Shown here: in pieces, positions 7,569 through 15,267 of the stretch
How positions within the stretch are numbered: the first letter of the stretch is position 1
Layout of the letters: every line of letters begins with the position of its first letter
Notes under the pieces: generated by a model
What the model saw: only the letters and a program-made list of their open reading frames with translations
Databases searched by the model: none
Told to the model about the DNA's origin: nothing
Source of the DNA: Spirochaetaceae bacterium
GTDB lineage: Bacteria; Spirochaetota; Spirochaetia; Sphaerochaetales; Sphaerochaetaceae
Assembly (NCBI GenBank): GCA_016649775.1
Contig: JAENWY010000013.1
Location: forward strand, 1 to 19,543
Direction: 5' to 3'
DNA: 19,543 nucleotides
Program-made: the position numbers and the translations under genes

Positions 7569-8174
7569 CTATATTTCTTTAAACCTAAATGATCCACTAT
7601 CATTATATAAATAGAGAATATCGTTTTCTACTTTTATATTAAAATCTTTATAATAAGAATCAAGAACTAATATTTGTGAGGGACTAGCATTAACCCTAAT
7701 ATACTCTTCACTACCATTATAAGAAAAACTCATTGAGCTTATTACTTCATCTTGTTCATATATATTAAGAATTGAAGAATCTCGAGTGAAATTATTATCA
7801 ACATCAATCATAGTCCATTCACTATGTTTTAATTTGAAGCTCTCTGCTATATAATCTATAGTTGATTCAATTTTTGAAGTATCCATTTTTAAAAAGACTT
7901 GATTATCAAATTCATCTGTATTAATTTCCGGATTCTCATTATTTTGATCTGGTGTTTTTGTTATATCATCACCTAGATCAAGATTACCTATAATCTCATC
8001 CTCTGAAGGAATATGTATTGACTCTAAATCACAACTTTGAAATAGAATTGAACAACAGAGAGCAATAAGTAGTAATAAATAAAAAGAGAGTCCAACTCGA
8101 ATAATTGTATTTTGATTATTCATACTACTATTTTTTTCATTATTATTAACTTTTGACATTTTATTTTTAAACAT
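7569..8174 (-). CDS. Hypothetical envelope protein, probable lipoprotein
   Basis: No family was recognised. The 201-residue protein has a polar N-terminus, one hydrophobic segment at about 29-47 ending FQSC, and an acidic, Asn-rich linker (about 50-90) leading into a folded, beta-looking C-terminal part. C48 with S at -1 and Phe at -3 fits the relaxed spirochaete lipobox, although about 25 residues before the hydrophobic stretch is long for a signal peptide. M18 would give a more standard signal peptide. The first ATG has a good AGGAG site and overlaps the upstream gene by 8 bp (8167-8174), so the pair is translationally coupled. The domain is predicted to lie outside the inner membrane. Confidence 0.6.
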   Translation of the reverse strand: MFKNKMSKVNNNEKNSSMNNQNTIIRVGLSFYLLLLIALCCSILFQSCDLESIHIPSEDEIIGNLDLGDDITKTPDQNNENPEINTDEFDNQVFLKMDTSKIESTIDYIAESFKLKHSEWTMIDVDNNFTRDSSILNIYEQDEVISSMSFSYNGSEEYIRVNASPSQILVLDSYYKDFNIKVENDILYLYNDSGSFRFKEI

Positions 8175-8811
8175 TAGGTTCTCCTATTTTTGTATATTCT
8201 TTTTTAGTGAAATAAATTCTGTTATTTTTATCATTTATTAATGACAAATTTTCAATATCGTTTGCTCCTGATTTGGTATATAAGAATTTAAGCTCTTGTG
8301 CATCTGGCAATATTAGAGTTAGATTTCTAGTAAAACTACTGTAATATAAATAACCTAAGTCCATACCTAATCCTAAATCATTATCTTCCTCAAATAATTT
8401 AACAGCTAATTTATTACCAGAACTATCAATCTTGTTTGAGAAATCAATTTTCTTATATACTTTGTTAGTGAAACTAGGAGAAAGAGATTCTTCCGATTCA
8501 TCATATATCCATTCAGTAGAATATAATGAACTCATAATAGTTTGTGCTTCTACACTATTGATTTTTGGTATAGGAGAGGCAGCTATAGATTTATATATAG
8601 TGCTTACAATTAAAAATGTTGAAATTACTGCTAAAGCTATAAAAAAGATGTATTTATTTTTATCAAAAAAACTAATATCTTTTTTATCATTGGCGCTAGT
8701 TTTTATGCCAGTCATCTTGTTAATTGATGATAATTTTGCTTTTATCTTTTGAAAAATTGAAGGTTTTTCAATTACTGGTACAGCTATATCTGTACTTGAT
8801 GTTTTTTCCAT
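8167..8811 (-). CDS. Hypothetical single-pass membrane protein
   Basis: No family was recognised. The start is placed at the ATG at 8811, 6 nt after an AAAGGAT site, giving 214 residues; the frame stays open to a TTG at 8856, which has no ribosome site. Residues 1-52 are basic and presumably cytoplasmic, 53-73 form one transmembrane helix (YIFFIALAVISTFLIVSTIY), and the remaining 140 residues should be extracytoplasmic and look beta-rich. Topology matches the coupled downstream gene: a cytoplasmic tail, one anchor and an outside domain. The two proteins may form a complex. Upstream, in the same frame, lies a strong ribosome site with a two-codon minicistron (8878-8902). Confidence 0.6.
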   Translation of the reverse strand: MEKTSSTDIAVPVIEKPSIFQKIKAKLSSINKMTGIKTSANDKKDISFFDKNKYIFFIALAVISTFLIVSTIYKSIAASPIPKINSVEAQTIMSSLYSTEWIYDESEESLSPSFTNKVYKKIDFSNKIDSSGNKLAVKLFEEDNDLGLGMDLGYLYYSSFTRNLTLILPDAQELKFLYTKSGANDIENLSLINDKNNRIYFTKKEYTKIGEPNV

Positions 8812-8880
8812 TCTACAATCCTTTGTTTTAATTTTTTTGAATATTCTATTAGGCAAAATATTCTTGAAATAATTAGTTTA

Positions 8881-8902
8881 TTACCCCATGTAGTCCTCCT
8901 TA
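8881..8902 (-). promoter_or_regulatory. Strong Shine-Dalgarno with two-codon minicistron (Met-Gly-stop)
   Basis: On the minus strand, TAAGGAGG (8902-8895) is followed after 5 nt by ATG GGG TAA (8889-8881), then a second in-frame TAA at 8880-8878. The frame is the same as that of the 8811 gene and stays open from there to it. This is a better ribosome site than the gene itself has. It may be a regulatory minicistron or the remains of a longer N-terminus cut off by stop codons. Confidence 0.5.
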
Positions 8903-9097
8903 ACTATTAGGGATAACATTCAATTTGATAGAATTGTAGTTGTTATGAAATACAAAGCAGTTGTAAAGTAAAGCAAAATCGGAATATTCAGGTTAAATTA
9001 TGTTACCTAAATGCAATATATTTATTATTATTTTGCTACAGGGTTTTATTTTTAATTAATTTGCTTGTATATTTCATAATAGAAAAAAGGAATAATA

Positions 9098-10390
9098 ATG
9101 ATCAAAAATTCAGTACTTCCATCAACTTTAGCAGATGAAAAAATACTTCAATTGTTTGAAGAATTTGATAAAAATAAATATATATACCCAGGTTTCTCAA
9201 CTGATTCTTTAATAAATAAAATTGGAATGATGTTTGGTATTTTAGTTTGTGAGGATAACCAAGGTAAAGAAGTAATTCTGAAAGCATTTTCAGGTCAATT
9301 TTGTGGACATTGGATAGTTCCCTCTTTTGTTGAACCCAATTTAGATATTGAATCCTTTAATAAAATAACAAATTATTACGATCCAATCACTAAGGCTTTC
9401 TCTAAAGAGATACACGCCTTAGACCGTATTGTTGATGCAAAGAAAATAGAAGAATTATCTGAAAAAAGAAAAATAAGTAGTACAATTACTTTAAAAAAAA
9501 TTATTGATACTTATAGTTTTACAACTATTAATAATAAAGAATACTCTTTAAAAGAGATTGTAAAAACAAAGAACTATCCATCAGGAACAGGTGATTGTTG
9601 TGCTCCTAAGTTGTTTGGTCATGCTTTTAGAAATAAACTTCATCCGATAAGTCTCTCTGAGGGATTTTATGGATTACCTACAAGATACAAGGAGCATAAA
9701 AAACTTTATGCTCCTTGTAAAGAGAAGTGTTCATTAATATTACCTACTATGCTTAATCTCGATATTCTATACAGTGATGAGACCATAACAGTTGTTAATA
9801 AAGAAGCTGGAATACCCACAATACCAGGTAGAGATGAATCCTTAAAAGATTGTGTTACATCAAGATTAAAAACATTATACCCCTCTTCAATTGAAATGAG
9901 TGCTGCTCATAGATTAGATATGGATACTTCTGGAATAATAGTTTTAGGTAGAACTAAAGAAGCTCATAGAAATCTTTCAATCCAATTTCAAGAGCACTTA
10001 GTCAAAAAAGAATATGTGGCATTAGTACGGGGAATAGTTAAAGTGGCTTCAGGTACTATAGAATTACCTTTGCGACTTGATATGGACAATAGACCAACAC
10101 AAATAGTTGATTTTGATAAAGGTAAATCAGCTAAAACCGAATGGACTAGGATAAATGTTTTAAAATATAAAGATGGGTATGCATCGAGAATATTACTTAA
10201 ACCTTATACAGGAAGAACTCATCAATTAAGGGTGCACTGCAAAGAAATGCTACATCCAATTATAGGAGATAGATTATATGGAGAGAGAATGGAAGGTGAA
10301 GAAAGAATGCTTCTACATGCTAGATATCTAGAGTTTAATCATCCAATCACAGGAGTTAGGATGTCCTTTACAGTTGAACCTGATTTCTAG
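9098..10390 (+). CDS. RluA-family 23S rRNA/tRNA pseudouridine synthase with N-terminal extension
   Basis: Residues 220-430 are a complete RluA-type catalytic domain: DETITVVNKEAGIPTIPG, then HRLDMDTSGIIVLGRT at 271-286 with catalytic Asp274, KKEYVALVRG at 303-312, LKPYTGRTHQLRVH at 367-380, and HPIIGDRLYG. It isomerises uridine in RNA; the target base cannot be told from sequence. The first 215 residues are an extra domain including SGQFCGHWIVP and SGTGDCCAPKL, of the kind found in long RluA relatives of Bacteroidetes and proteobacteria. There is no S4 domain. An AAAAAGGA site precedes the ATG. The stop overlaps the convergent PfkB-like gene by 4 bp (CTAG). A long perfect hairpin is embedded at codons 197-208. 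Confidence 0.9.
   Translation: MIKNSVLPSTLADEKILQLFEEFDKNKYIYPGFSTDSLINKIGMMFGILVCEDNQGKEVILKAFSGQFCGHWIVPSFVEPNLDIESFNKITNYYDPITKAFSKEIHALDRIVDAKKIEELSEKRKISSTITLKKIIDTYSFTTINNKEYSLKEIVKTKNYPSGTGDCCAPKLFGHAFRNKLHPISLSEGFYGLPTRYKEHKKLYAPCKEKCSLILPTMLNLDILYSDETITVVNKEAGIPTIPGRDESLKDCVTSRLKTLYPSSIEMSAAHRLDMDTSGIIVLGRTKEAHRNLSIQFQEHLVKKEYVALVRGIVKVASGTIELPLRLDMDNRPTQIVDFDKGKSAKTEWTRINVLKYKDGYASRILLKPYTGRTHQLRVHCKEMLHPIIGDRLYGERMEGEERMLLHARYLEFNHPITGVRMSFTVEPDF
9686..9719. repeat. 15-bp perfect inverted repeat inside the pseudouridine synthase gene
   Basis: TACAAGGAGCATAAA (9686-9700) is the exact reverse complement of 9705-9719, with an AAAC loop. It encodes the linker between the N-terminal and catalytic domains. 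No T-run follows on either strand, so it is not an ordinary terminator. Confidence 0.85.
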
Positions 10391-11253
10391 TCAGATTCAA
10401 GGACTAGTTTTATAGACTCAAGGGCTTTATCTATAGAGCCAGGAGATTCTTTAAAAATTGGAGCATCCATATCAGTTCCAAAGTAATCATGATTATGTAA
10501 ATAAGATAAAAAGGTTGCAGCAATCAGGGTATTAATATTTTTTTTATTACTACTAAATTCTTTAACAAGGGTAAAAGAATTTCCACAATTTAGAGCACTA
10601 GAATATTGAATAGTTTTATCATCAAAATATAAAATAGAGGCTTTTTTAAAATCATTTTTAAATTTATAAAGAGATTGCTCTATTGACAAAGATTGACTGT
10701 ATTGTTTTATATATTCCCTATTAACTTGAACAATATCAGCAAATTTTGTTAAGGAATCAAAGACACCTTTATCATAAGGAATTGATATATCATTATTATC
10801 AGCTAGGTTAAAATACTTTATAGGTTTTAACTCTATTGTATCAATAGCTACCATAAGATCTAAATACTTTTCATTTTTAACAGTCGGAAGAAGGCTATAA
10901 TGAATAACATTAATATCATCTTGCTGTTGAAAGACTTCAACTAATTCACTCTCTGAAAAAGGAATAAGAACAGAATCTTCTCTTTCATTATTTAAATTAT
11001 ATTTACTATCAATTTTTGAATTAATTCTAGGAGAAACAAGTTCACTATTGCATAGAAATGGATCAAAAATAATCTCTTTTTCAACTAGTGAATCTAATAA
11101 TTGTAAACCTATATCATCCCTTGATATTCTTGTTACAAACATAATAGAACATTTATTTTTAGAGATTTCCTTAGATACTTCATAGCCAATACCTGATAAT
11201 GAAGAACCTTCTTCATTAATAACATTGTAATATTCTCCAATAACCATTATCAT
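10387..11253 (-). CDS. Degenerate PfkB-family protein, probably not an active kinase
   Basis: The 288 residues follow the PfkB/ribokinase plan weakly: VIGEYYNVI at 4-12, a FVTRISRDDIGLQLLDSLVEKEI segment (39-61) like the usual IGRVGDDxFG region, and FADIVQVNREYI (171-182) like the family ADIVKxNxxE. Where the catalytic GAGD motif should stand (about 231-252) the sequence reads SSNKKNINTLIAATFLSYL, with neither the glycines nor the catalytic Asp. The N-terminal di-glycine sugar-binding motif is also missing. It is therefore probably a pseudo-kinase that binds sugar or a partner. It is the last gene of the sugar locus, 74 bp after the LacI regulator. GGGAG supports the start. The 3' end overlaps the pseudouridine synthase gene by 4 bp. 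Confidence 0.65.
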   Translation of the reverse strand: MIMVIGEYYNVINEEGSSLSGIGYEVSKEISKNKCSIMFVTRISRDDIGLQLLDSLVEKEIIFDPFLCNSELVSPRINSKIDSKYNLNNEREDSVLIPFSESELVEVFQQQDDINVIHYSLLPTVKNEKYLDLMVAIDTIELKPIKYFNLADNNDISIPYDKGVFDSLTKFADIVQVNREYIKQYSQSLSIEQSLYKFKNDFKKASILYFDDKTIQYSSALNCGNSFTLVKEFSSNKKNINTLIAATFLSYLHNHDYFGTDMDAPIFKESPGSIDKALESIKLVLESD

Positions 11254-11327
11254 AAATGACTCCCAATATTAACAATTTTATATGTTTTTTATTAAAATTG
11301 AAATATTTATTAAATATATTTAATTTT

Positions 11328-12383
11328 TTAGAATAATGCATTTTCTTTAATTATTAATCTAGCATCCATAATTTCATCATTAATATAGGACTCCTCATGA
11401 TTAAATGCCAAATAATGAAACATTTTTGAAATCGATTTATATCCTTGACTAAATGGTTGTTGACCAATTGTAGCATCAATTGTTCCATCAATTATGAAAT
11501 CATTTGTTTGTAAACATCTATCAAAAGTTAATACATAAGGTCTATTTATATAAGTATTAGAAATCTTATCCAGATAAAGCTCCTTTATAGCCTTACAAGT
11601 ACCATGTACACCTCCGGCAACAATGTATATTGTAGTTATTTCATTTTTATGTTTTTTCAGAAAATTAGAACTTTCAATATAAGCGGTTTCTTCATCATCT
11701 TCTACTTCCATTATTTTTTCAACATTATAGTCGATACCTTTATCTTCAAGTGTGTCTAAAAAGCCCCTTATTCTTTCATTATGCCCATACATAGAACTTG
11801 AACCTGTAATAATTAATATATTTTGCTTGGACTTACTCATCAATGTTAAAACGCCTGCACTAGTCTTTCCACTTAGATAGTAATCAGGACCAACATAGAA
11901 TAATCTTTTACTAGTAGGTAAATCAGTATTTACACAAGCTACATGAAGTCCTTTATCAATATTTTCGTTTAAACATCTTATAATACAAGGATCAATAATG
12001 GTAGTAACAAGGAGTGCATCAATGCCAGAAGCTATCATTTTTTTTATTTCGTTAAGGTGTTCTTCAGCTCTATAAGCTTTTATACTTTTTACTTTTATTG
12101 TTAATCCATAATCACTATATTTTTTATATGCAGCATTAAATCCGGAAATTAAATTAAGAAAAAAATCATTACCAATACTGGGAACAACGCAACCAATGGT
12201 AATTGGTTTCTTTTTAGTAGCTAATAATTTACCAGCACTATTTGTTTTGTATTCAAGTTGATCGATAATTGCTTTAACCAGTGCTTCTACCTCAGGTTTA
12301 ACTCCTTTCCGATTATGGATTACTCTATCAACTGTACCTCTAGAAACATTGGCTTTTTTTGCAATTTCTTTAATTGTAATCAT
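11328..12383 (-). CDS. LacI-family transcriptional regulator
   Basis: The 351-residue protein starts with the LacI helix-turn-helix, TIKEIAKKANVSRGTVDRVI at 3-22, followed by HNRKGVKPE. From about residue 60 it is a periplasmic-binding-protein-like sensor (ITIGCVVPSIGNDFF, ALLVTTIID, VGPDYYLSGKTSAG, ILIITGSSSMYGHNERIRGF). The RGTVDRV recognition helix marks a subgroup common in spirochaetes and Bacteroidetes that usually controls sugar ABC transporters. It sits directly downstream of chvE-mmsA-mmsB on the same strand, separated by a terminator, and a LacI-type palindrome lies at the chvE promoter. The ligand is probably a monosaccharide taken up by that system. The ribosome site is weak (AAGAG). 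Confidence 0.9.
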   Translation of the reverse strand: MITIKEIAKKANVSRGTVDRVIHNRKGVKPEVEALVKAIIDQLEYKTNSAGKLLATKKKPITIGCVVPSIGNDFFLNLISGFNAAYKKYSDYGLTIKVKSIKAYRAEEHLNEIKKMIASGIDALLVTTIIDPCIIRCLNENIDKGLHVACVNTDLPTSKRLFYVGPDYYLSGKTSAGVLTLMSKSKQNILIITGSSSMYGHNERIRGFLDTLEDKGIDYNVEKIMEVEDDEETAYIESSNFLKKHKNEITTIYIVAGGVHGTCKAIKELYLDKISNTYINRPYVLTFDRCLQTNDFIIDGTIDATIGQQPFSQGYKSISKMFHYLAFNHEESYINDEIMDARLIIKENALF

Positions 12384-12405
12384 AATATTTTCTCTTTATA
12401 TTTTA

Positions 12406-12448
12406 AAAAAGAGGAAACCAAGAGATTAAACCCTATTTTCCTCTTTTT
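12406..12448 (-). terminator. Terminator between mmsB and the LacI regulator gene
   Basis: A 12-bp perfect stem (AAAAAGAGGAAA at 12406-12417 with TTTCCTCTTTTT at 12437-12448) closes a 19-nt loop. Read on the minus strand it ends in TTTTTT. It should stop most chvE-mmsA-mmsB transcripts before the regulator gene, leaving read-through or a nearby promoter to express it. The stem could also work in the other direction. Confidence 0.7.
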
Positions 12449-12495
12449 AGAATATTTAAATGTTTAACATTTTTAGCTAAATTAGTAAATCTATA

Positions 12496-13665
12496 TTATT
12501 TTTTTGCAGCTCTTTTTTTTGACATAATATCAAATACAACAGCAGCCAGAAGAACAAGACCTTTTACAGCTTTCTGCCAGTTAGCGTCAATACCTAAAAG
12601 AGACATACCATTGTTTAATACACCCATTAAAATAGCACCAATTACACAACCACCAATAGTTCCAGATCCACCATAAGCACTAGCTCCACCAATGAAACAA
12701 GCACCAATTGCATCAAGTTCAAAACCTGTACCAGCTGAAGGTGTAGCACTATTAAATCTAGAGGCAACTACTAAAGCTGAAATTGCAGCTAAGAACCCCA
12801 TATTAGTGTAGGCAATAAATAAAACCTTATTCGTATTAATACCTGATAGAATTGCTGCTTTTTCATTACCACCCATAGCATAAAAGTGTCTACCTTGAAC
12901 GGTGCTTGAAGTGAAATAATTATAACTTAATACGATTACTAATACCCAAACTAATATTACAGGTATACCTTTATATTGTCCTAATTTATTAAAAAACCAA
13001 AGTATAACTGCAGAAATAAAAACCATTCTTACAATCATTGAAGAAAGGGCTTCACAATCATATCCCTTTTTAACTTTTTTATTTCTTGAACTTATTTCAA
13101 TAAATAAGTAAATTCCAATAGCAAGTAATCCAACAACAAGAGATACAACAAAAGCACCTGCGCTAACAGTTGGAATATAACTACTAAATAATCTTGAATA
13201 GTTAGCAGGAAAAGGGCTAATTGTAACACCATTTAAAAGAAGATTACCTAACCCTCTAAATAATAGCATACCAGAAAGAGTAACAATAAATGCAGGAATT
13301 CTTATATAAGCAATCCAATAAGCTTGCCAAGCACCAAGTAAAGTACCAAACAACAAACATATTACTATTGCAACATAAATATTCATTCCTAAAGTAACTA
13401 TAAGAATACCAGCTGCTGCACCTACTAAACAAACAATGGAACCTATGGCTAAATCAATATTACCACCTGTTAAAATACAAAGTAACATACCAACAGCTAA
13501 AATAATAACATAAGCATTTTGATTAATTAAATTTGTTATATTTTGAGCAGATAATAACGAGCCATTACCTCCAGTTGTAATTAATAATTGAAATAACGCC
13601 ATAACAGCAACTAATGCTATCAACATTGTATTATCTTTTAAAACACTGAGTACTTTTTTTTTCAT
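12496..13665 (-). CDS. mmsB: Multiple-monosaccharide ABC transporter, permease (MmsB/GguB/XylH type)
   Basis: The 389-residue membrane protein contains the sugar ABC permease signature in order: NITNLINQNAYVIILAVGMLLCILTGGNIDLAIGSIV (helices 2-3), AYIRIPAFIVTLSGMLLFRGL (the coupling region), and near the C-terminus FIGGASAYGGSGTIGGCVIGAILMGVLNNGMSLLGI. A basic cytoplasmic loop (SSRNKKVKKGYDCEA, about 192-206), longer than in RbsC, fits the MmsB/XylH group. About ten membrane helices are expected, forming the homodimeric channel served by MmsA. Its AGGAG site abuts the mmsA stop codon, 14 bp between the genes, so the two are co-translated. Confidence 0.9.
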   Translation of the reverse strand: MKKKVLSVLKDNTMLIALVAVMALFQLLITTGGNGSLLSAQNITNLINQNAYVIILAVGMLLCILTGGNIDLAIGSIVCLVGAAAGILIVTLGMNIYVAIVICLLFGTLLGAWQAYWIAYIRIPAFIVTLSGMLLFRGLGNLLLNGVTISPFPANYSRLFSSYIPTVSAGAFVVSLVVGLLAIGIYLFIEISSRNKKVKKGYDCEALSSMIVRMVFISAVILWFFNKLGQYKGIPVILVWVLVIVLSYNYFTSSTVQGRHFYAMGGNEKAAILSGINTNKVLFIAYTNMGFLAAISALVVASRFNSATPSAGTGFELDAIGACFIGGASAYGGSGTIGGCVIGAILMGVLNNGMSLLGIDANWQKAVKGLVLLAAVVFDIMSKKRAAKK

Positions 13666-13679
13666 TTACTCTGACTCCT

Positions 13680-15206
13680 TTAACTTTTTAGCATCATTGA
13701 CATAATTTTTTCTTGAGTGGCTTCTTTACCATCTATCTCTCCAACAAATTTGCCTTCATTCATTACATAAATTCTATCACACATACCAAGTAATTCTGGT
13801 AATTCAGATGAAATCATAATAAGAGCTTTACCCTCATCAGCCATTCCATTCATAAGTTTATAAATTTCATACTTTGCACCTACATCAATACCTCGAGTAG
13901 GTTCATCCAAGAACAAAATATCTGGTTCTGCAAAAAGCCATTTTCCAATCAGAACTTTTTGTTGATTACCTCCACTTAAATTCTCAACTGGTTGCTCCTG
14001 ACCAGAGCATTTGGTCCCCATTGAATCAATATATTCCTGGCTTAATTGAACTTCTAAATCTTTATCAATTCTTTGAGTTTTTCCTGTACTAATTCTAGAT
14101 AATTTAGCAAGTGTCGTATTATCTCTAACAGATTGGGGGAGAATTAATCCGTTTCCTTTTCTATCTTCAGTAACGTAAGCAACTTTATGTTCAATAGCAA
14201 TCTGTGGCGATTTAAGATTCACTTTTTTTCCTAATATAAAAGTCTCACCCTGAATACCAACCCCATAACTCTTACCAAATATACTCATTGCCAATTCAGT
14301 ACGACCAGCACCCATTAATCCACTAATACCAACGATTTCCCCTCTTTTAACATCTAAATTAATATCATCACAAACTAATCTTTCAGGATTTAAAGGATGA
14401 TGGACAAACCAATGTTTAACTTCAAACATTATCTCACCAATATTTGGGATCCTCTGAGGGAAACGATTTGTTAATTCACGGCCAACCATAGCTTTAATAA
14501 TTACATCTTCATTAAACTCACCCTTCTTCTCAATTTCACAAACGGTGGAACCATCTCTAATAATTGTTATAGAATCAGCTACATAAGAAATTTCATTCAA
14601 TTTATGAGATATAATAATTGAAGTCATTCCTTGTTTTTTTAACTGCAATAATAAATCTAAAAGATTCTTTGAATCTTTTTCATTTAATGAGGCAGTTGGT
14701 TCATCTAAAATTAATACTTTAACACTTTTTGCTAAAGCTTTTGCAATTTCTACAAGTTGCTGTTTGCCAACACTAATATCTTTAATAAGAGTCCTAGAGG
14801 ATTCCTTTAAGCCAACAAGTTTTAAATATTCATCAGCTTTACCAAAAGTTTCATCCCAATTAATAGTAATACCTTTTGCTCTTTCATTGCCAAGAAATAG
14901 ATTTTCACCAATTGAAAGAAGAGGAACAAGTGCTAATTCTTGATGAATAATAACAATACCTTTTGCTTCACTATCTTTAATTCTATGGAATCTACACTCT
15001 CCTCCATTAAATTCAATATCTCCTGTGTATGTTTCATAAGGATATACTCCAGATAATACATTCATTAATGTCGATTTGCCGGCTCCATTTTCTCCTACTA
15101 TTGCATGAATTTCACCTTCTTTAACCTTAAGAGTAACCTCATCAAGAGCTTTAACTCCAGGAAAAACCTTTGTGATGTTTTTCATTTCTAGCATGTATTG
15201 TGCCAT
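13680..15206 (-). CDS. mmsA: Multiple-monosaccharide ABC transporter, ATP-binding protein (MmsA/GguA/XylG type)
   Basis: The 508-residue protein has two fused ABC cassettes, as is normal for carbohydrate uptake transporter-2 (CUT2) importers. Cassette 1: Walker A GENGAGKST at 38-46, Q-loop IIHQELALVP at 86-95, atypical signature ISVGKQQ at 144-150, Walker B VLILDEPTASL at 164-174, and switch His in ISHKL. Cassette 2: degenerate Walker A GLMGAGRT at 296-303, canonical LSGGNQQ at 410-416 and LFLDEPTRGID at 431-441. One intact and one degenerate nucleotide site is usual in this subfamily. The start has GGAGG 4 nt upstream. A strong hairpin separates it from chvE. It drives uptake of sugars delivered by ChvE through MmsB. 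Confidence 0.93.
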   Translation of the reverse strand: MAQYMLEMKNITKVFPGVKALDEVTLKVKEGEIHAIVGENGAGKSTLMNVLSGVYPYETYTGDIEFNGGECRFHRIKDSEAKGIVIIHQELALVPLLSIGENLFLGNERAKGITINWDETFGKADEYLKLVGLKESSRTLIKDISVGKQQLVEIAKALAKSVKVLILDEPTASLNEKDSKNLLDLLLQLKKQGMTSIIISHKLNEISYVADSITIIRDGSTVCEIEKKGEFNEDVIIKAMVGRELTNRFPQRIPNIGEIMFEVKHWFVHHPLNPERLVCDDINLDVKRGEIVGISGLMGAGRTELAMSIFGKSYGVGIQGETFILGKKVNLKSPQIAIEHKVAYVTEDRKGNGLILPQSVRDNTTLAKLSRISTGKTQRIDKDLEVQLSQEYIDSMGTKCSGQEQPVENLSGGNQQKVLIGKWLFAEPDILFLDEPTRGIDVGAKYEIYKLMNGMADEGKALIMISSELPELLGMCDRIYVMNEGKFVGEIDGKEATQEKIMSMMLKS

Positions 15207-15222
15207 AATACCTCCACTTTAA

Positions 15223-15249
15223 AATAGGCAGACATAAAGTCTGCCTATT
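15223..15249 (-). terminator. Intercistronic hairpin between chvE and mmsA
   Basis: A perfect 11-bp stem (AATAGGCAGAC/GTCTGCCTATT) with a 5-nt loop is followed on the minus strand by TTTTAAAG, a weak T-run. It lies 18 bp after the chvE stop and 16 bp before the mmsA start. Such structures behind a binding-protein gene usually terminate part of the transcript or protect the upstream mRNA, giving binding protein in excess over the membrane complex. Confidence 0.7.
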
Positions 15250-15267
15250 ATTGATACTAAATTCCTC

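Noticed and set aside
8432..8752. Plus-strand open frame of 106 codons over the envelope-protein gene
   Set aside because: It lies antisense to a gene with a good ribosome site and coupled neighbour; it has no ribosome site of its own.
8812..8856. TTG start giving a 229-residue version of the membrane protein
   Set aside because: No ribosome site precedes the TTG, while the ATG at 8811 has AAAGGAT at good spacing.
12258..12467. Plus-strand open frame of 69 codons at the LacI gene start
   Set aside because: Antisense to the conserved HTH-coding region and runs through the terminator hairpin.
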